DNA of 64,000 bases from Opeltia flavorubescens (taxonomy: Eukaryota > Ascomycota > Lecanoromycetes > Teloschistales > Teloschistaceae), in NCBI GenBank assembly GCA_000442125.1, contig KE546981.1, positions 744,001 through 808,000 on the forward strand, written 5' to 3'. Numbering within the stretch: the first letter of the stretch is position 1; each line of letters begins with the position of its first letter. Position numbers and translations under genes: made by a program. Positions 1 through 11,486 of the stretch are shown here, one piece after another. The notes under the pieces are model-generated. The model had not been told where the DNA came from. It saw only the letters and a list, made by a program, of their open reading frames with translations, and did not search any database.

Positions 1-1351
1 GCCGGCATGAAATGATTACTCTTCTAGCTTGACCGGAGTCACTGGTGCTTGGGCTTGTGGCAAGAGACGCGGACAAGGCGACAAGATACTTTCCGAATGC
101 ACCAGTCCTGATAGTCGAAGGGCCAATATGTTTGAGGACCCAATCCTTACAATGCTATTGTCTCTTGTATTCAGCCATGTCATCGCTATTTCGAAACTTG
201 ACCATCAAACCTGAATATTGGCCGCTGAGCACTGTAGTAATAAAACATCCAACAGATTTTGAAACTGGGCGATGTCTGTCCTTGATAATGAGCCGGGCTC
301 TGGTCGGATGAGACTGGCAGCGAGAGAAGCCTTGGCGATTGCGACGGAGTGTGCTGCCATATTGACTTAGACAAGGGAGACCGGGTAGGAGCAAGTAAGA
401 TCAACAAAATCTAAGCCGATAATATGATTCTCGGGAGAAAAGTCTCGTGCATAGGAGCACGCGTCTGTTTAGCGCAAGAGCGCTTGCTCAAATTCCATCC
501 TCGTCATCACTTAGTAATCAATGTCCGATTGGGTTCGTCTTCAATTGCCTGTCTGATTGTTTTACCACAAGGTTTTCCCCTTCAAATTAGCTAAATTTTT
601 CATTAATATAGCAAGCTACTCAACCTTTTTGTAAACTTCAACCTTCTTTGTTCTTCATCCTTCGTACAAACTTATCTTGCGTTTCTTCCGATCGAGGGAC
701 CGCCGCCTCGGCCCACCTCTATCCCCCCCTGGTGTGCTAAATTGGTGAGTTGAATAAATTCAATTGTTCAGCAATGATAGACCAGCTAACGATCAGAAAT
801 GAATCAGATTCGAGATTTTTTTGAATCATTCATTGTCAATCCAAACATTATTTCAACCGTGATAGAGTATTCCGATATCTGCTTCAATCTGCGAGCTCTA
901 CGTTCTCTCGAACCACCGTGAGAGAGAAGTTCTTACAAGACGATATGCTATGAAGGAATCATCATGGAAGCACCAAAAGCAAGTTCCATCACAAGCAATA
1001 ACGACGCCAACAGTGATACGTTCCACTAGCCATTGTAGATCTTTCAAACCTTGTATTTCCTAAGTGCCTTATAAGAATTAATCTTGGCACTCTTTATCCA
1101 TACATCACTTGAAATTTCCGAAAGTAATCAAAGAGTGTGGAGAGGTGAGGTTGTGTGATATTTCTAGGTGTAACACTGCTCGACACTTTTTGCGCCGAGC
1201 TCCCTGGTCTTATGGCATTGCGGTAAAATTACATGAACAAAACATGCGACTACTTCCCTGGCTCTCATTCGCTTTCCGTATCGCTCACGTGCATTTATGG
1301 GTTGGCGCTTTAACTGCCTCTGCCTGCTTATATTAGGCGTGCTCGGCGGCT
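1..1351. other. Intergenic, no gene seen
   Basis: All six frames are broken into short, low-complexity or unprotein-like stretches. No splice-linked reading frame continuing in from the left edge could be found, and no tRNA-like or repeat structure stands out. The segment is AT-rich around 580-660 and 770-860. Confidence 0.5.
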
Positions 1352-1845
1352 TTAACTGAAACGGTCCCCTCTTTTAGCTCGATATGGTACTGCTGCCTCG
1401 TACTGGCTCTGACCCTGAGCTTTTGATCCACCATTATCAGATAGATGATCTGTAGGCGCTGGATCATGGCTGGCTTCTGTGCTTGGACTACCAGCGTGAT
1501 CTGCTTTGCGATGGTGTGTCTTGGGTGATAGTCTCTTAGCGCTATTCTCGATGGACTCGGAAAGCCGCCGCCGCTTCATATCCGCTTCATGCCGTGCTGC
1601 CTTGTCCGCGTTGATAGATCTTTTCGCAAAAAAGTAGGCGCCGCCTCCAGCTTCGACACCAGATTTAGCGTATGGTAGATTTAACCGATGGGCAAATGTT
1701 ACCAACAATCAGAGTGCCCCAACCAATCCTACAGAGGTGGCCAAGTCAGCTAGGTAGTGTCATCGGAAACTGGTCATACCAGGTAGACCGGATCTGACAT
1801 AAATTAGTGGAGTCACACCACACTGGGTATGGTCGGAAACTTCAT
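1352..1845 (-). CDS. Small single-pass membrane protein, DUF4748-like
   Basis: Proposed exons on the minus strand are 1845-1817, 1728-1703 and 1650-1352, giving about 117 aa. The two 3' exons are well supported: joined, they read IGWGTLIVAGGGAYFFAKR, a glycine-rich membrane helix followed by a basic helix (INADKAARHEADMKRRR), the signature I associate from memory with the fungal DUF4748 family. Introns of 88 and 52 nt are phase-consistent, and the first has a GCTGAC branch site. The rest is a polar Ser/His/Asp-rich tail ending RAKRGDRFS. Exon 1 (starting MKFPTIPS) is the weakest part; it was chosen because it supplies the required phase-2 donor, and another first exon is possible. Such short fungal proteins with one N-terminal helix are often mitochondrial, but this is inference. 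The gene is divergent from the XPB gene, about 350 bp away. Confidence 0.6.
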
Positions 1846-2191
1846 GCCTACCGTGTTCATCGTTATTGGAACGATTGCCACAGGAGTGTCCGAATGCAAT
1901 TATTTGATTTCGGCGAAGTAGAAAGGCTACCTTACTACACCAGAGTGTCAAGCGCCAAGCGCGGCAGCAGCGGCAGTGAAGGCCAGCCTTATGAGTCATG
2001 AGATTAATCTGACGATTACCTTTTTAATAACCTTGATCGAACTTTTGTCGAGACTGACAAAGTCATGCATCCTTACCCCTGGTCGATGGTTCCGGCACCA
2101 GGAGTATAGTTCTTCTTTCATGCACGCACACACATGAGAGCCCAAAACTTAATGCTTGCAATTAAGACTTTGCCCGCCTACTGGTGCGACG
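1846..2191. promoter_or_regulatory. Divergent promoter region, DUF4748-like / XPB
   Basis: This 346 bp segment lies between two divergently oriented starts, so it must hold both promoters. No TATA box or named operator can be assigned with confidence. Confidence 0.4.
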
Positions 2192-4748
2192 ATGCCCCCG
2201 AAGCGGAAAACCTTGGGGACAAAAAGCTCCAGACCGGCAAAGAAGCCCATCTCGGGTGTTGGCACACCAGAAAGCGTCAGGAGCGATAGTGACGCATATT
2301 CTGCGGAAGGAGATGAAGCAGACGAAGATGAAGCCGAGAACATTAGAAAAGCACTCAAGACTTTTTCCGCCGGGTCCGTGCAAAGAAAGGACAAACCCGT
2401 CACGAAAAATCCAGATCAACTTTCTAAACTCAATGGACTTAGCGACCTATCTCATTTAGATTTGAAGCCCGACCATGAGCTCCGACCAATGTGGATCGAT
2501 GCGAAGAAGGCGAGGGTAACACTGGAGAGCTTCTCGACCCTGGCTCAAAAAGCTTCGGAATTTTTAACAACGATAGCAGAGCCTCTGTCACGGCCAAGCT
2601 ACTTTCATGAGTACGTTATGACAGTACACAGCCTATATGCTGCTGTCTCCAGTGGCATGACTTCCAAGGACATCTTCTTCGGGTTGAACTTGCTGTCCAA
2701 AACACCTATTCCTCCTGAAATCAAGACTTTTATCATTGACTGCACTCGCGCTTATGGAAAAGTCAAACTTGTCCTAAAGCACAATCGTTTCTATCTTGAA
2801 ACGGCTGAATATGACATCTTGAGGCAGCTTTTAAAAGATGAGGTCATCAGTGCTTCACGTGCAAGTTTTGATGGTGCAATCCTGACCGAAAAAGCAGCCA
2901 AAATCGGAGGAATCGTCATTCCTGGAACCAATGACGCTGCTGGTGTATCCCAGCAAAATGACCATCAGAAGAACGTTTCCCATCCTTCGCTCGGGCAGGA
3001 TGAACTCTCTAAGGATGCTCAGATGATGCTTGCTTTGCGCGAAGAAGACGAGGACGAGGACGATGAAGACAAGCGTTTAGCTCACTCAGTCGAAATCCCA
3101 TCGGAAAATGTTGAAGCTGTGCAAAAACGATGTCTTGAACTCAATTATCCAGTCCTCGAGGAGTACGACTTCAAGAACGACGAAACAAATCCCATGCTAG
3201 ACATTGACCTCAAACCAATTGCTAAGATTCGCGATTATCAGGAGAAGAGCTTGCGGAAGATGTTCGGCAACAATCGAGCCAGAAGTGGCATCATCGTCCT
3301 ACCTTGTGGAGCAGGAAAAACCCTGGTTGGCATTACTGCCGCGTGCACGGTTAAGAAAGGTGTCATCATTCTCTGCACCAGCTCTATGTCAGTCGTCCAA
3401 TGGAGGAATGAATTCTTGAAATGGTCAAATATCAGTCCTAATGATATTGCGATCTTCACATCGGACAACAAAGAGAAATTCAGCGGCTCAACCGGCATCG
3501 TCGTGTCAACTTATTCCATGGTTACCCAGACACGAGCACGGTCACATGACGCGCAAAAGATGATGGATTTTCTAACAAGTCGTGAATGGGGGCTCATGAT
3601 TCTTGATGAAGTACATGTTGTCCCCGCCTCGATCTTTCGCAAAGTCACCCACTCAATTGCAACCCATTCCAAGCTCGGACTGACGGCGACATTACTTCGC
3701 GAAGATGACAAGATCACTGATCTGAACTTTCTAATCGGGCCGAAGCTTTACGAAGCTAATTGGATGGAGCTAGCCGACCAAGGCCACATCGCTAAAGTAC
3801 AGTGTGCAGAGGTATGGTGCCCAATGACGACGGAATTCTTCCAAGAATATCTTCGGGAGACGTCACGGAAGCGGGCCCTGCTTTATATCATGAATCCTCG
3901 TAAATTCCAGGCATGCCAATTTCTGATTGACTATCATGAAAGGCGAGGTGACAAAGTTATTGTCTTTTCAGACAATGTGTACGCGCTGCAGCGATATGCG
4001 TTGAAGTTAAAAAAATTCTACATATATGGCGGCACACCGCAAGCGGAACGTCTTCGCGTGCTAGAAAACTTTCAGCATAGCGATCAAGTCAACACCATCT
4101 TCCTGTCTAAAATTGGAGACACTTCACTGGATCTGCCGGAAGCTACATGCCTAATCCAGATCTCTTCGCACTATGGTTCTCGCCGGCAGGAAGCACAACG
4201 GCTAGGTCGGATCCTAAGGGCTAAACGCCGCAATGACGAAGGCTTCAATGCTTTCTTCTACTCCCTTGTGTCAAAAGATACGCAAGAAATGTACTATTCC
4301 TCAAAGCGGCAAGCGTTTCTTGTCGATCAGGGTTACGCCTTTAAGGTCATCACCCATCTTCAAGGAATTGAGCAGCTACCTGGCCTTGCATATGCGTCGC
4401 CGGCTGAACGTCGGGAGCTGCTGCAAGAAGTAATGCTGCAGAATGAAACGTCAGCTGATGTAGAAAAGATTGACGATGACCTTTTTGGCGCGCGCTCAAG
4501 TGGTACTCGAGTGCAAAATCTTGGCCTTAACAAGAAGGGGGCGAAACGGACGGCGGGCATGCTTAGTGATCTAAGCGGTGGACAAGACATGGTGCGCTGC
4601 AGGTACTCTGATCATGAATCGTTGCTGACACCGGTTGTAGGCGTATGTCGAGTATAATAAAAGTCGCAACAAGGAGCTCAGGGGTAAACACAACCCACTT
4701 TTTAAAAAGTTGAGCCGAGAACAACAGCGCCGAAAGCAAGACAGGTGA
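2192..4748 (+). CDS. SSL2: TFIIH DNA helicase/translocase XPB (Ssl2/Rad25)
   Basis: This is the 3'-to-5' translocase subunit of TFIIH, which opens promoters for RNA polymerase II and acts in nucleotide-excision repair in the nucleus. Exons 2192-4591 and 4641-4748 give 835 aa, close to the usual fungal length. The first ATG is at 2192; the in-frame codons upstream contain no ATG. A basic N-terminus is followed by the XPB N-terminal domain (about residues 95-235), an acidic linker, Walker A PCGAGKT (about 371), the DEVH box LDEVHVV (about 472), [11 protein letters not shown] containing the XPB RED motif (about 503) and motif [14 protein letters not shown] (about 669). The 49-nt intron uses a GTGCGC donor. 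It is required because joining QDM to [16 protein letters not shown] restores the conserved end of the family, whereas read-through gives an unrelated tail. Confidence 0.96.
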
Positions 4749-6089
4749 TGCTCGACGACTTACTGATGGAATGTTTTCCCCCCATCCGATCCATAAGTAG
4801 CCTGCTGTGTGAGAGCTTTCTAGAACATCTGACCTCTCCTGGTATGGTCTTCAGCGTCATGCAAGCTTTTCGTTACGAACATTAGTAAAAAAGTTCGACG
4901 TCTAGTGCATCTCGCGAAACAACTTTCTAAGAAACTTCGGAGCTTCGGCCAAAATTACAATGGCAGAGCATCTAAGATACGAACCAGAGATCAGGTGCAC
5001 AATGACTCGGCATTTACTGCCGGATCTTTTGGTGGCCTGAAGGAACTGCGGAATGGTCTTGTAGAAGTGACTGGGATCAAGAATGTCTCGGATCCCTTTC
5101 ATACTGCAGATTTTGATCATTAAGGTTAGGTGACTACTTGGTCGATGCAGTGCTATTGAGATCCTCAGGGCGCATGGGTAGACATATTGTTACTCCTAAT
5201 TGATCTCTGCTCCAGTAACGTTTGTAGCGACGCTAGTTAAGTTACTAGACGACTCGGCGCTGCAGGATTAAATGTTATACCCAAAGTGTCCTCCCAGTGC
5301 TTATCTTATCGTACTATCAGCTTGAATCTGAGTAAGTGTAGAGGACTATTTCCATGACGTATCACCCGAAGGCCTAGGAGCTGCAGTCACTCCGAATGTA
5401 TTAAGTCCCTTTAGAGGTGAAGTATCTGTAAGTGTTTATCTGCGTGCCAAAGTATGCTTTCGTGCAGCTTTACTGGCTCTGTTGACTATTCGTCAATTGA
5501 AATTCTTAATGTTGTCGTCAAATCATGGGTTTTATTATAGGGTCAACCATATCCAAGACGGAATGGAGACTTATTGTATCATCCATCGATTGTGTCTAGA
5601 TAAATGACGTTTAATTTGTTGTTGCCCCAATCTAGTGCCCATTCAAATTGCCTCTGACTACGTCAAGCACGATAACGGACATGGAGTAAATTGCCCCAAA
5701 CGGCCCGAAGACAAACACACATCCCGGAACAAAAGATCGGTTGCGGCGGACGATAAGCTTTGTATTGTTGCATTGGGGACCAGTAATCTTCTTGACAATG
5801 ACATACAAGTTTAAAGAGACAAAGCAAATGGAGCATCTTCACTGTTTCCTATCAGAATAGACTCAATCTTCCTATCAAAATGCTAAAACGTACAAAGTAC
5901 AGGATGTTTGAGTTGAGTATCAAAGAAGAAATGTGATTGCAGGAGTGAAAAAGTAACACTGGTTGACTATGTAATTCATATATCATCTTTGAGAGGAGTG
6001 TAAAGCACTAATAAAGAGCATTCTCCTACAATCAAGTCCTCCCATTCCTGGAGCATGGCCAACAGACCGAGAGAACCAAGATCACGCTT
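4749..6089. other. Intergenic 1.3 kb, no gene seen
   Basis: The segment lies between the 3' ends of XPB (plus) and the minus-strand gene that follows, so it holds two terminator regions. It is rather AT-rich. Only short reading frames are present, none resembling a protein, and no repeats were recognised. Confidence 0.45.
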
Positions 6090-7355
6090 TCAAGACCAGA
6101 ACCAGCCATTCTTCTTCTTCTTTTCCTCTGTTCTTTGACCAAGAGCCCGCTTGAGCTTGCCATCATGCCCTAGAGATGAGGTGGAAGTTGACGTAGCATC
6201 GTTTGAAATCTGGGGCATCTGGCTCCTCGCGTCAGGCCCTGAACATTCATGGGTAGTGTGCTCTGTCTCCGTGGACTCTTCCCGGCCATCCGAGAAACGC
6301 TTTTTGAGTGTTACTTGGGTATAAACTCTGCCGTCTGGGAATGTTTGACGTTGTGTTTTTGTTAGCGTCGAGATTACACTGGGCTTGTCAGGCTGCGTGT
6401 GATCTAAGTCACGGTTGGCAAAACCCTTGGCAAAGGGACTAGGTATAGGTCGTGGAGATTGTTGGCCGAGGAAATGTTTATAGAGATCCAGCTCAGAAGT
6501 TGCGTCTCCGTTGGATTCATTCTCGGGTTGTTGGGTAGCAAGTTCCCTGGCATCATCTACTAGAATCCTTCTCATACTTTGAGGTTTCCAACCGGCGGTT
6601 CCACGCTCTATCGACGACTCCTGCCACAACTCTGAAGGCTCTTCTTGATTAGACACTTGGAGGAGCTCTTCAAAAGCTTTCCTCCAACTTGCCCGATGTT
6701 CACGGAAACGATCTTGATTATCTTGGCTGAAAGAAGAATCTGGGCCCTCTTCAGAGTTACTCATTGAGAGAGATCTCGGAAGCGTCAAACCAAGACCAGG
6801 GGGAAATAGATTTCCCGTAATGCTATTCCGCGCGGCTATGTCTTCCGGCACTTCTTCGCAAGGATACAACTGACGCAGACGGTTGCAAATGGTTTCAATA
6901 ATTCGATCCGCTTCTATATCTTCTTCATTTGGATCATCTCGCTGGTCTTGCATGCGCGTCCGTGGGTCCTGCTGGCTTCGGAAGTTCAGCTCGTTTTGAA
7001 GCCGGCGCTCTGGCGAGACTGGCTCTTCAGCTTCCTTTTCTCTCTGCGCAAGGAAAGGACATATTTTTTTGACAGGTTCTCTGCTTTGAAAAGTGGCAAA
7101 GAAATCATTGAGGGATCCTTCGATGCGTTCATCCTCCTCAACGGCCGGATGCCACCTTTTTTGTTGTTTAGCAAAGCTGGGCTTGGACTCGTCAACTGTA
7201 GGTCCAGAACGAGTGAAGGATGATGGAAGATCGAAGATGGTATGGAGGGCAGATTGGATTTGCTGATCGACAAGGCGACTGAACGATACGAATGGATTAC
7301 CCTTCTCGTCCGCCACTGAGGAACGATCTGAACGGCGATCACCTGCGGAATCCAT
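6090..7355 (-). CDS. Uncharacterised Ser/Asp/Glu-rich fungal protein
   Basis: A single-exon gene of 421 aa; the ATG at 7355 is five codons inside a slightly longer open frame whose extension has no ATG. I do not recognise a named domain. The protein is hydrophilic, rich in Ser, Asp, Glu, Arg and Gln, and probably largely disordered. It has no signal peptide or membrane segment. The most conserved-looking part is near residues 325-360, where TFPDGRVYTQVTLKKRFSDG and the following acidic stretch look like a short beta-hairpin motif; it ends in a basic-aromatic tail, KKKKNGWFWS. I have an impression of similar tails in ascomycete hypothetical proteins, but cannot verify it. The gene is divergent from the next one, 526 bp apart. 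Confidence 0.75.
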   Translation of the reverse strand: MDSAGDRRSDRSSVADEKGNPFVSFSRLVDQQIQSALHTIFDLPSSFTRSGPTVDESKPSFAKQQKRWHPAVEEDERIEGSLNDFFATFQSREPVKKICPFLAQREKEAEEPVSPERRLQNELNFRSQQDPRTRMQDQRDDPNEEDIEADRIIETICNRLRQLYPCEEVPEDIAARNSITGNLFPPGLGLTLPRSLSMSNSEEGPDSSFSQDNQDRFREHRASWRKAFEELLQVSNQEEPSELWQESSIERGTAGWKPQSMRRILVDDARELATQQPENESNGDATSELDLYKHFLGQQSPRPIPSPFAKGFANRDLDHTQPDKPSVISTLTKTQRQTFPDGRVYTQVTLKKRFSDGREESTETEHTTHECSGPDARSQMPQISNDATSTSTSSLGHDGKLKRALGQRTEEKKKKNGWFWS

Positions 7356-7881
7356 GACTATGACGATCAAATTTAAATCAAAGCGAGCAGGGTTATAGGC
7401 AGAGACGAAGAGGATATATTCGGAAGAGAAAAGGGAAATGAAGAGAACTTGTATAAACTATGACATCCATCATATAAGTAATTCTCTCAGGCTTGGCGGG
7501 GCGACTACTCCGAGCTCCAAACCCTGGTCTCAGATCAGTAGCCTAATCAACAAATGATTGGTTGGTAAGTTGCAATCTAATCATCCAACCTTAAACCTTA
7601 ATGGCCAGATCGCCGAAACTTGATATCAGCCTCCTCTGAAAGCGTGGGACTAAAAGATCGACAGGCTGACATCATGGGTCCAGCAAAAGCTTTCGATGTT
7701 CTGTGGGAATTCTCCCCTGGAAGCTTCATCATGCTAATTCGATTCTTTGATCGAATCGAACACCCACCATGAGTCAGCTTTGCGGTCATAGACCAACTCC
7801 TCAGTTCATCGAGCATCGATTTTGCCGGTTACGGCACTTTAGCCTGCGATCTATAAAAACCCACTTTACTGGAAGGCCAGG
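7356..7881. promoter_or_regulatory. Divergent promoter region with a 23-bp dyad
   Basis: This is the shared upstream region of the minus-strand gene starting at 7355 and the plus-strand gene starting at 7882. It contains a perfect 8-bp inverted repeat at 7738-7760, listed separately. Nothing else specific can be named. Confidence 0.45.
7738..7760. repeat. Perfect 8-bp inverted repeat, 7-nt spacer
   Basis: TTCGATTC at 7738-7745 is repeated in exact reverse complement as GAATCGAA at 7753-7760, with spacer TTTGATC. It sits 122 bp upstream of the plus-strand start at 7882 and 383 bp upstream of the minus-strand start. The geometry would suit a dimeric regulator, but binding is inference; dyads of this length do occur by chance in 64 kb. 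Confidence 0.6.
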
Positions 7882-10276
7882 ATGAAGGATTCGGAACAAG
7901 GCAAAGCCTGTTCCCTTTCTGATATGAACGTCGATACTCGTTCCTTGGCACACTCGCAAGCCGATGTGTTGTATGAGGTTGATAGGCCATCTGGCCATGA
8001 TAGCCAAGAGCGATCTCCTGGAGGTAGTCAGGGATCATCTGCTCATTCAAGCACGCAGCACGACAAGAACGAGGCATATGCACCATCGATAAAGAAGCTA
8101 CATCAATTTGCGAGTAGGACGAAGAAAGCAACTAAGCGTCTTTTGAACGTCCCTGACCAACAGAACAAACGGCAAGATGAGTCTTTCGATAACGACCAGT
8201 CCCTCCCAATTCTGGAGGATGACGCAGCATTCAACGTGCGGCAGCTCAATACTAAGCACCGGAGCGAGAAAGGTGTGACGGCGAGGATACAGGTCAATCT
8301 CCGGGCTGTCGCGGCTGGGATCATGCATCCTAAACAAGGCATCAAGGGCAAGGCGACAAGATCCACAGCTGGCCAGTTATCAAGGATGGAGCGGCCGTAT
8401 CTGTCGAAAACTATGGATATTGAGTTCCTCGAAGCTCACAACAATCTCTCCCATGCGCAGTCTCTAGCTTCCTCTATGCAAGATGCCTCGGAAGAGGAGT
8501 CGGATACCTGGGGGGATACTTGCAAGGACAAGGTTGAGCGACTGGAATCACAAAGGGAAAGTCTCCGAGCAGCATATACAACAAGTCGGCTTGTTCATCG
8601 AGTCCGTGTGGTCCCGAAGCGACATATCAATTGCCCAGGAACAGAGGATCACGCGTTTAGGGACAGCCAAGGGAAATACATGGCATATGGTTGGCTGAAG
8701 TGGGTCGGCCATGTGAGTGCACTGGATTGCTAGCTCAATCAGGTCAAGGTGACTGAAGTAGTTTAGAATTTGCTCTTCTATACACAAGATTTCTCCGCCC
8801 AATATATCGACGACTTTGATGAGCTTCCGTTCGACATCGACAGCGTTCGCCAGCAGCTCGAGAGATTAGCCATAGCAAGTGCACCTTGGCAAAGTACGTA
8901 TCTCTGTCGTTGATGATCGATACTTTCAGTATCGTCATCTCGTTCCAGTCCATACCTTGAGGCCGGCTAATATCGTCTTCAAAGCGTTTTTTATGGATCT
9001 GCGATCGGTATACTGCTGGGATCACCCGTTCACTACGACCAAGTGGCTTGCACTTTACATATTCCTATGGTATACCCAACACCTGATCGGGTTCCTTGTA
9101 AGCTTGATACAACTTCTTCCATTTTGTTAGGCTATGGGAACTCACGAATTAGTATGCCTACGTTATCTATATTGTTGCCCGGAACCGGTACTTTCCTTCA
9201 TCTGTAGAGGTCTTGCGCGAGTCGATACGTCGAAGCCATGATCAAAGGAGTGGAGCCTACAAATTTGGCGAGCTTGTTGACAAGCACGGCCGCCATCATT
9301 GGATAGAGCCGCTCCTTGACGAGCTGGGACCGTATGTGCAATTGCAACTGAACGATCTGGCCAATATGCTCGAGGTCTTTGTTAAGTAAGTCTTTGCTGC
9401 ATCAATGGAACGCCGCTGAAACCCAGCTGAACCGATGTCTGCAGTTTTCATGCTTGGGCGTATCCCCGAAAAACCGCAGCCACATTAATCTTCCTAGCGG
9501 TTTGTTTTTTATTGACAGTTTTGACGGACATGGCCTTCTGTGTGAAAATCACAACGTTTGTCATCGGAGGCGCCTTCTTCTGCTGCTGGCCTATAGCTTG
9601 CAAATATCCCAAGTATCGCTATCTTGTCTCACCATTAAAGTGGGCTTTCTGGGACATCCCCACAGATGGTATGTCAAATATCTACTGGTNATAGACCACA
9701 CGTATTGACAGAAGCGCTATAGCAGAGTGGTCTTTCCAATATCTGAGGAGACATGCTCAGACAACTCGAGAACAGTTGATAGAGAACAAGGTTGATCGGA
9801 TCCACCAAGAAGAGAGCGATTGTGGCAGCCTGGCGAGTTGTATCACTCCTGAAATCACTGTGAACGAGGATATTTCATATGGGGAAGACGATTTGCATAG
9901 TGTCTATTCGACAGCTCGTGTCCTGGACGGTATGGACATCGTCGCGTATCGAGCATATTCGCAAGGAGCGGTTGGCCGGCTGATAGTGTATACGGGTGGC
10001 ATTCGGTTTGTTCAAAGCATCAAGCGAAGAGAGATATGGCGGGTTTCATATCTCGAGCTGGCAGAGATGAGGAAGAAAGAGGGTCCTTCATTGTTAAAGA
10101 TCCCTGGCGTGCCGTCGCAATCACTAGAATTCAAGTTCATCAATGGTAGTAAAATAGCAGTCGAGGGCATGAAGGACCGCGATTCAGCCTTCAATACTAT
10201 CATAGGATTTTCGGGTCTGCAATGGCAGTCACTGCAGGCCAAGACAATCAAAGAAGGTGGTGATGACGGGATCTGA
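7882..10276 (+). CDS. Multi-exon membrane protein with C-terminal GRAM-like domain (DUF3292-like)
   Basis: Six exons (7882-8712, 8767-8893, 8949-9097, 9153-9385, 9445-9668, 9723-10276) give 705 aa; all five introns are 54-59 nt and phase-consistent. The N-terminal ~270 residues are polar and Ser/Gln-rich. A conserved-looking central part follows (WLKWVGH, then FYTQDFSAQYIDDFDELPFD). Hydrophobic segments lie near residues 347-378 and 458-497, the latter long enough for two passes, so the protein is probably anchored in an internal membrane. The last ~110 residues (from DIVAYRAYSQGAVGRLIVY, about residue 592) resemble a GRAM/PH-like lipid-binding fold. From memory it matches the fungal family DUF3292, whose function is unknown to me. 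The ambiguous base at 9690 lies in intron 5. The acceptor of that intron at 9722 was chosen because it yields TDAEWSFQYLRR; an earlier AG gives a stop. Confidence 0.85.
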
Positions 10277-11486
10277 CATCTGAATGATCAGACTGTCCGA
10301 AATATCCTTTTTCAGCAACTCAAGGTGTCGGAGTCTAGTGAGGACTTGAGTCGTGCATGCAGCTGGCGTGGCAGAGTACATGTAGACAAGGAGGAGCAAT
10401 TGATGGGAGAGTTTGATAGTGCGTTGGTCCTGTTATGTATAAGAAACATGATGAGCAATTGACGATATACGTTTCACTCGCCGGGGGTAGTTCAAAGGGC
10501 AAACGGCGCCGAAGACAGAGCAAGTCTCGCCTGGATATGCCTGATAGGTATCTTATCATGCATGAGGACTGCATGGGCGCCAGAAGTACAGGGTTGCATT
10601 CGAATATTTGCTGAACAGGGTTATCACGCAATGCGGAACGAGCCAGAGCCCGTCGGCCGGTGGGTCTGAAGTAGTAGTACCCGCATCTTCACCTGGCTGT
10701 GACGAGCTTCAGGCCCGGTGCTGATCTTTGCTTCAACGTCTTCATACGTCAGCCTAAGTCAGACCCTTCATGCCGACTCGCGGCACGCCCACAATGAAGG
10801 GGACAGTAGCCTTGGAGTCAGGTCGGATCTAACGCGGTCGGTCTTGAACCGGGTTTATTGCTCTTCACCCTCCCACCCAATCTGGTGCTTTTCGGCTGGC
10901 ACACCCTCTTGGATTCTATCGATTGTTCCACTGCAGGCAGGGGGATGGTAGATCCTTGTTGACTCAGCAGGAGCCCCCCGTTTGCAGTAGCTTCTGCTCC
11001 TATCGATTGATTCTCATCCAAGCTTCCTTGTGGCGTGCACGAGGTACCGTGCGTTAGCCAGAATCGTAAGCGAAAACAGTCACTAATGAGGTCATCCATA
11101 GCGTCGTTCTGGAACACTCGATCATTCCTCCAATCGGCACCCTGCCTCAGGTTGGTGGTGTCGACAACGATTTACAGCAATGCACAAGTACGGAATTGGT
11201 GGTATCTTTCCGCTCTTCTCGAACCGCATATCTTAATCTAGCGTTCGGTCCATGGATCAACCGTCAAGGTAGTATCTGTCGCTTCAACCCTCGACAATCT
11301 TGGTCAGGATCCGCTCAGCCTCCCCTCCATTCGTACTCAATAGAGACGACAACCGGGCAGCCGTCTCATCACTAGTGCTTATCACCTTCAATCCAGCCAT
11401 GCCCGCTCACTTCTAGCCGCAACATCCGTCATTCCAATACCAACACCCTCACAACCACCCGATCGTGTGTGTACAGATTGTGGCTC
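10277..11486. other. Intergenic 1.2 kb, no gene seen
   Basis: This lies between the 3' end of the membrane protein and the start of the Zn2Cys6 regulator, both on the plus strand. Short frames on both strands lack protein-like composition. It presumably holds a terminator and the regulator's promoter and 5' leader. Confidence 0.45.

Noticed and set aside
4905-5123. Overlapping open frames on both strands
   Set aside because: Mirror frames of equal length on opposite strands in an AT-rich intergenic segment; no protein resemblance.
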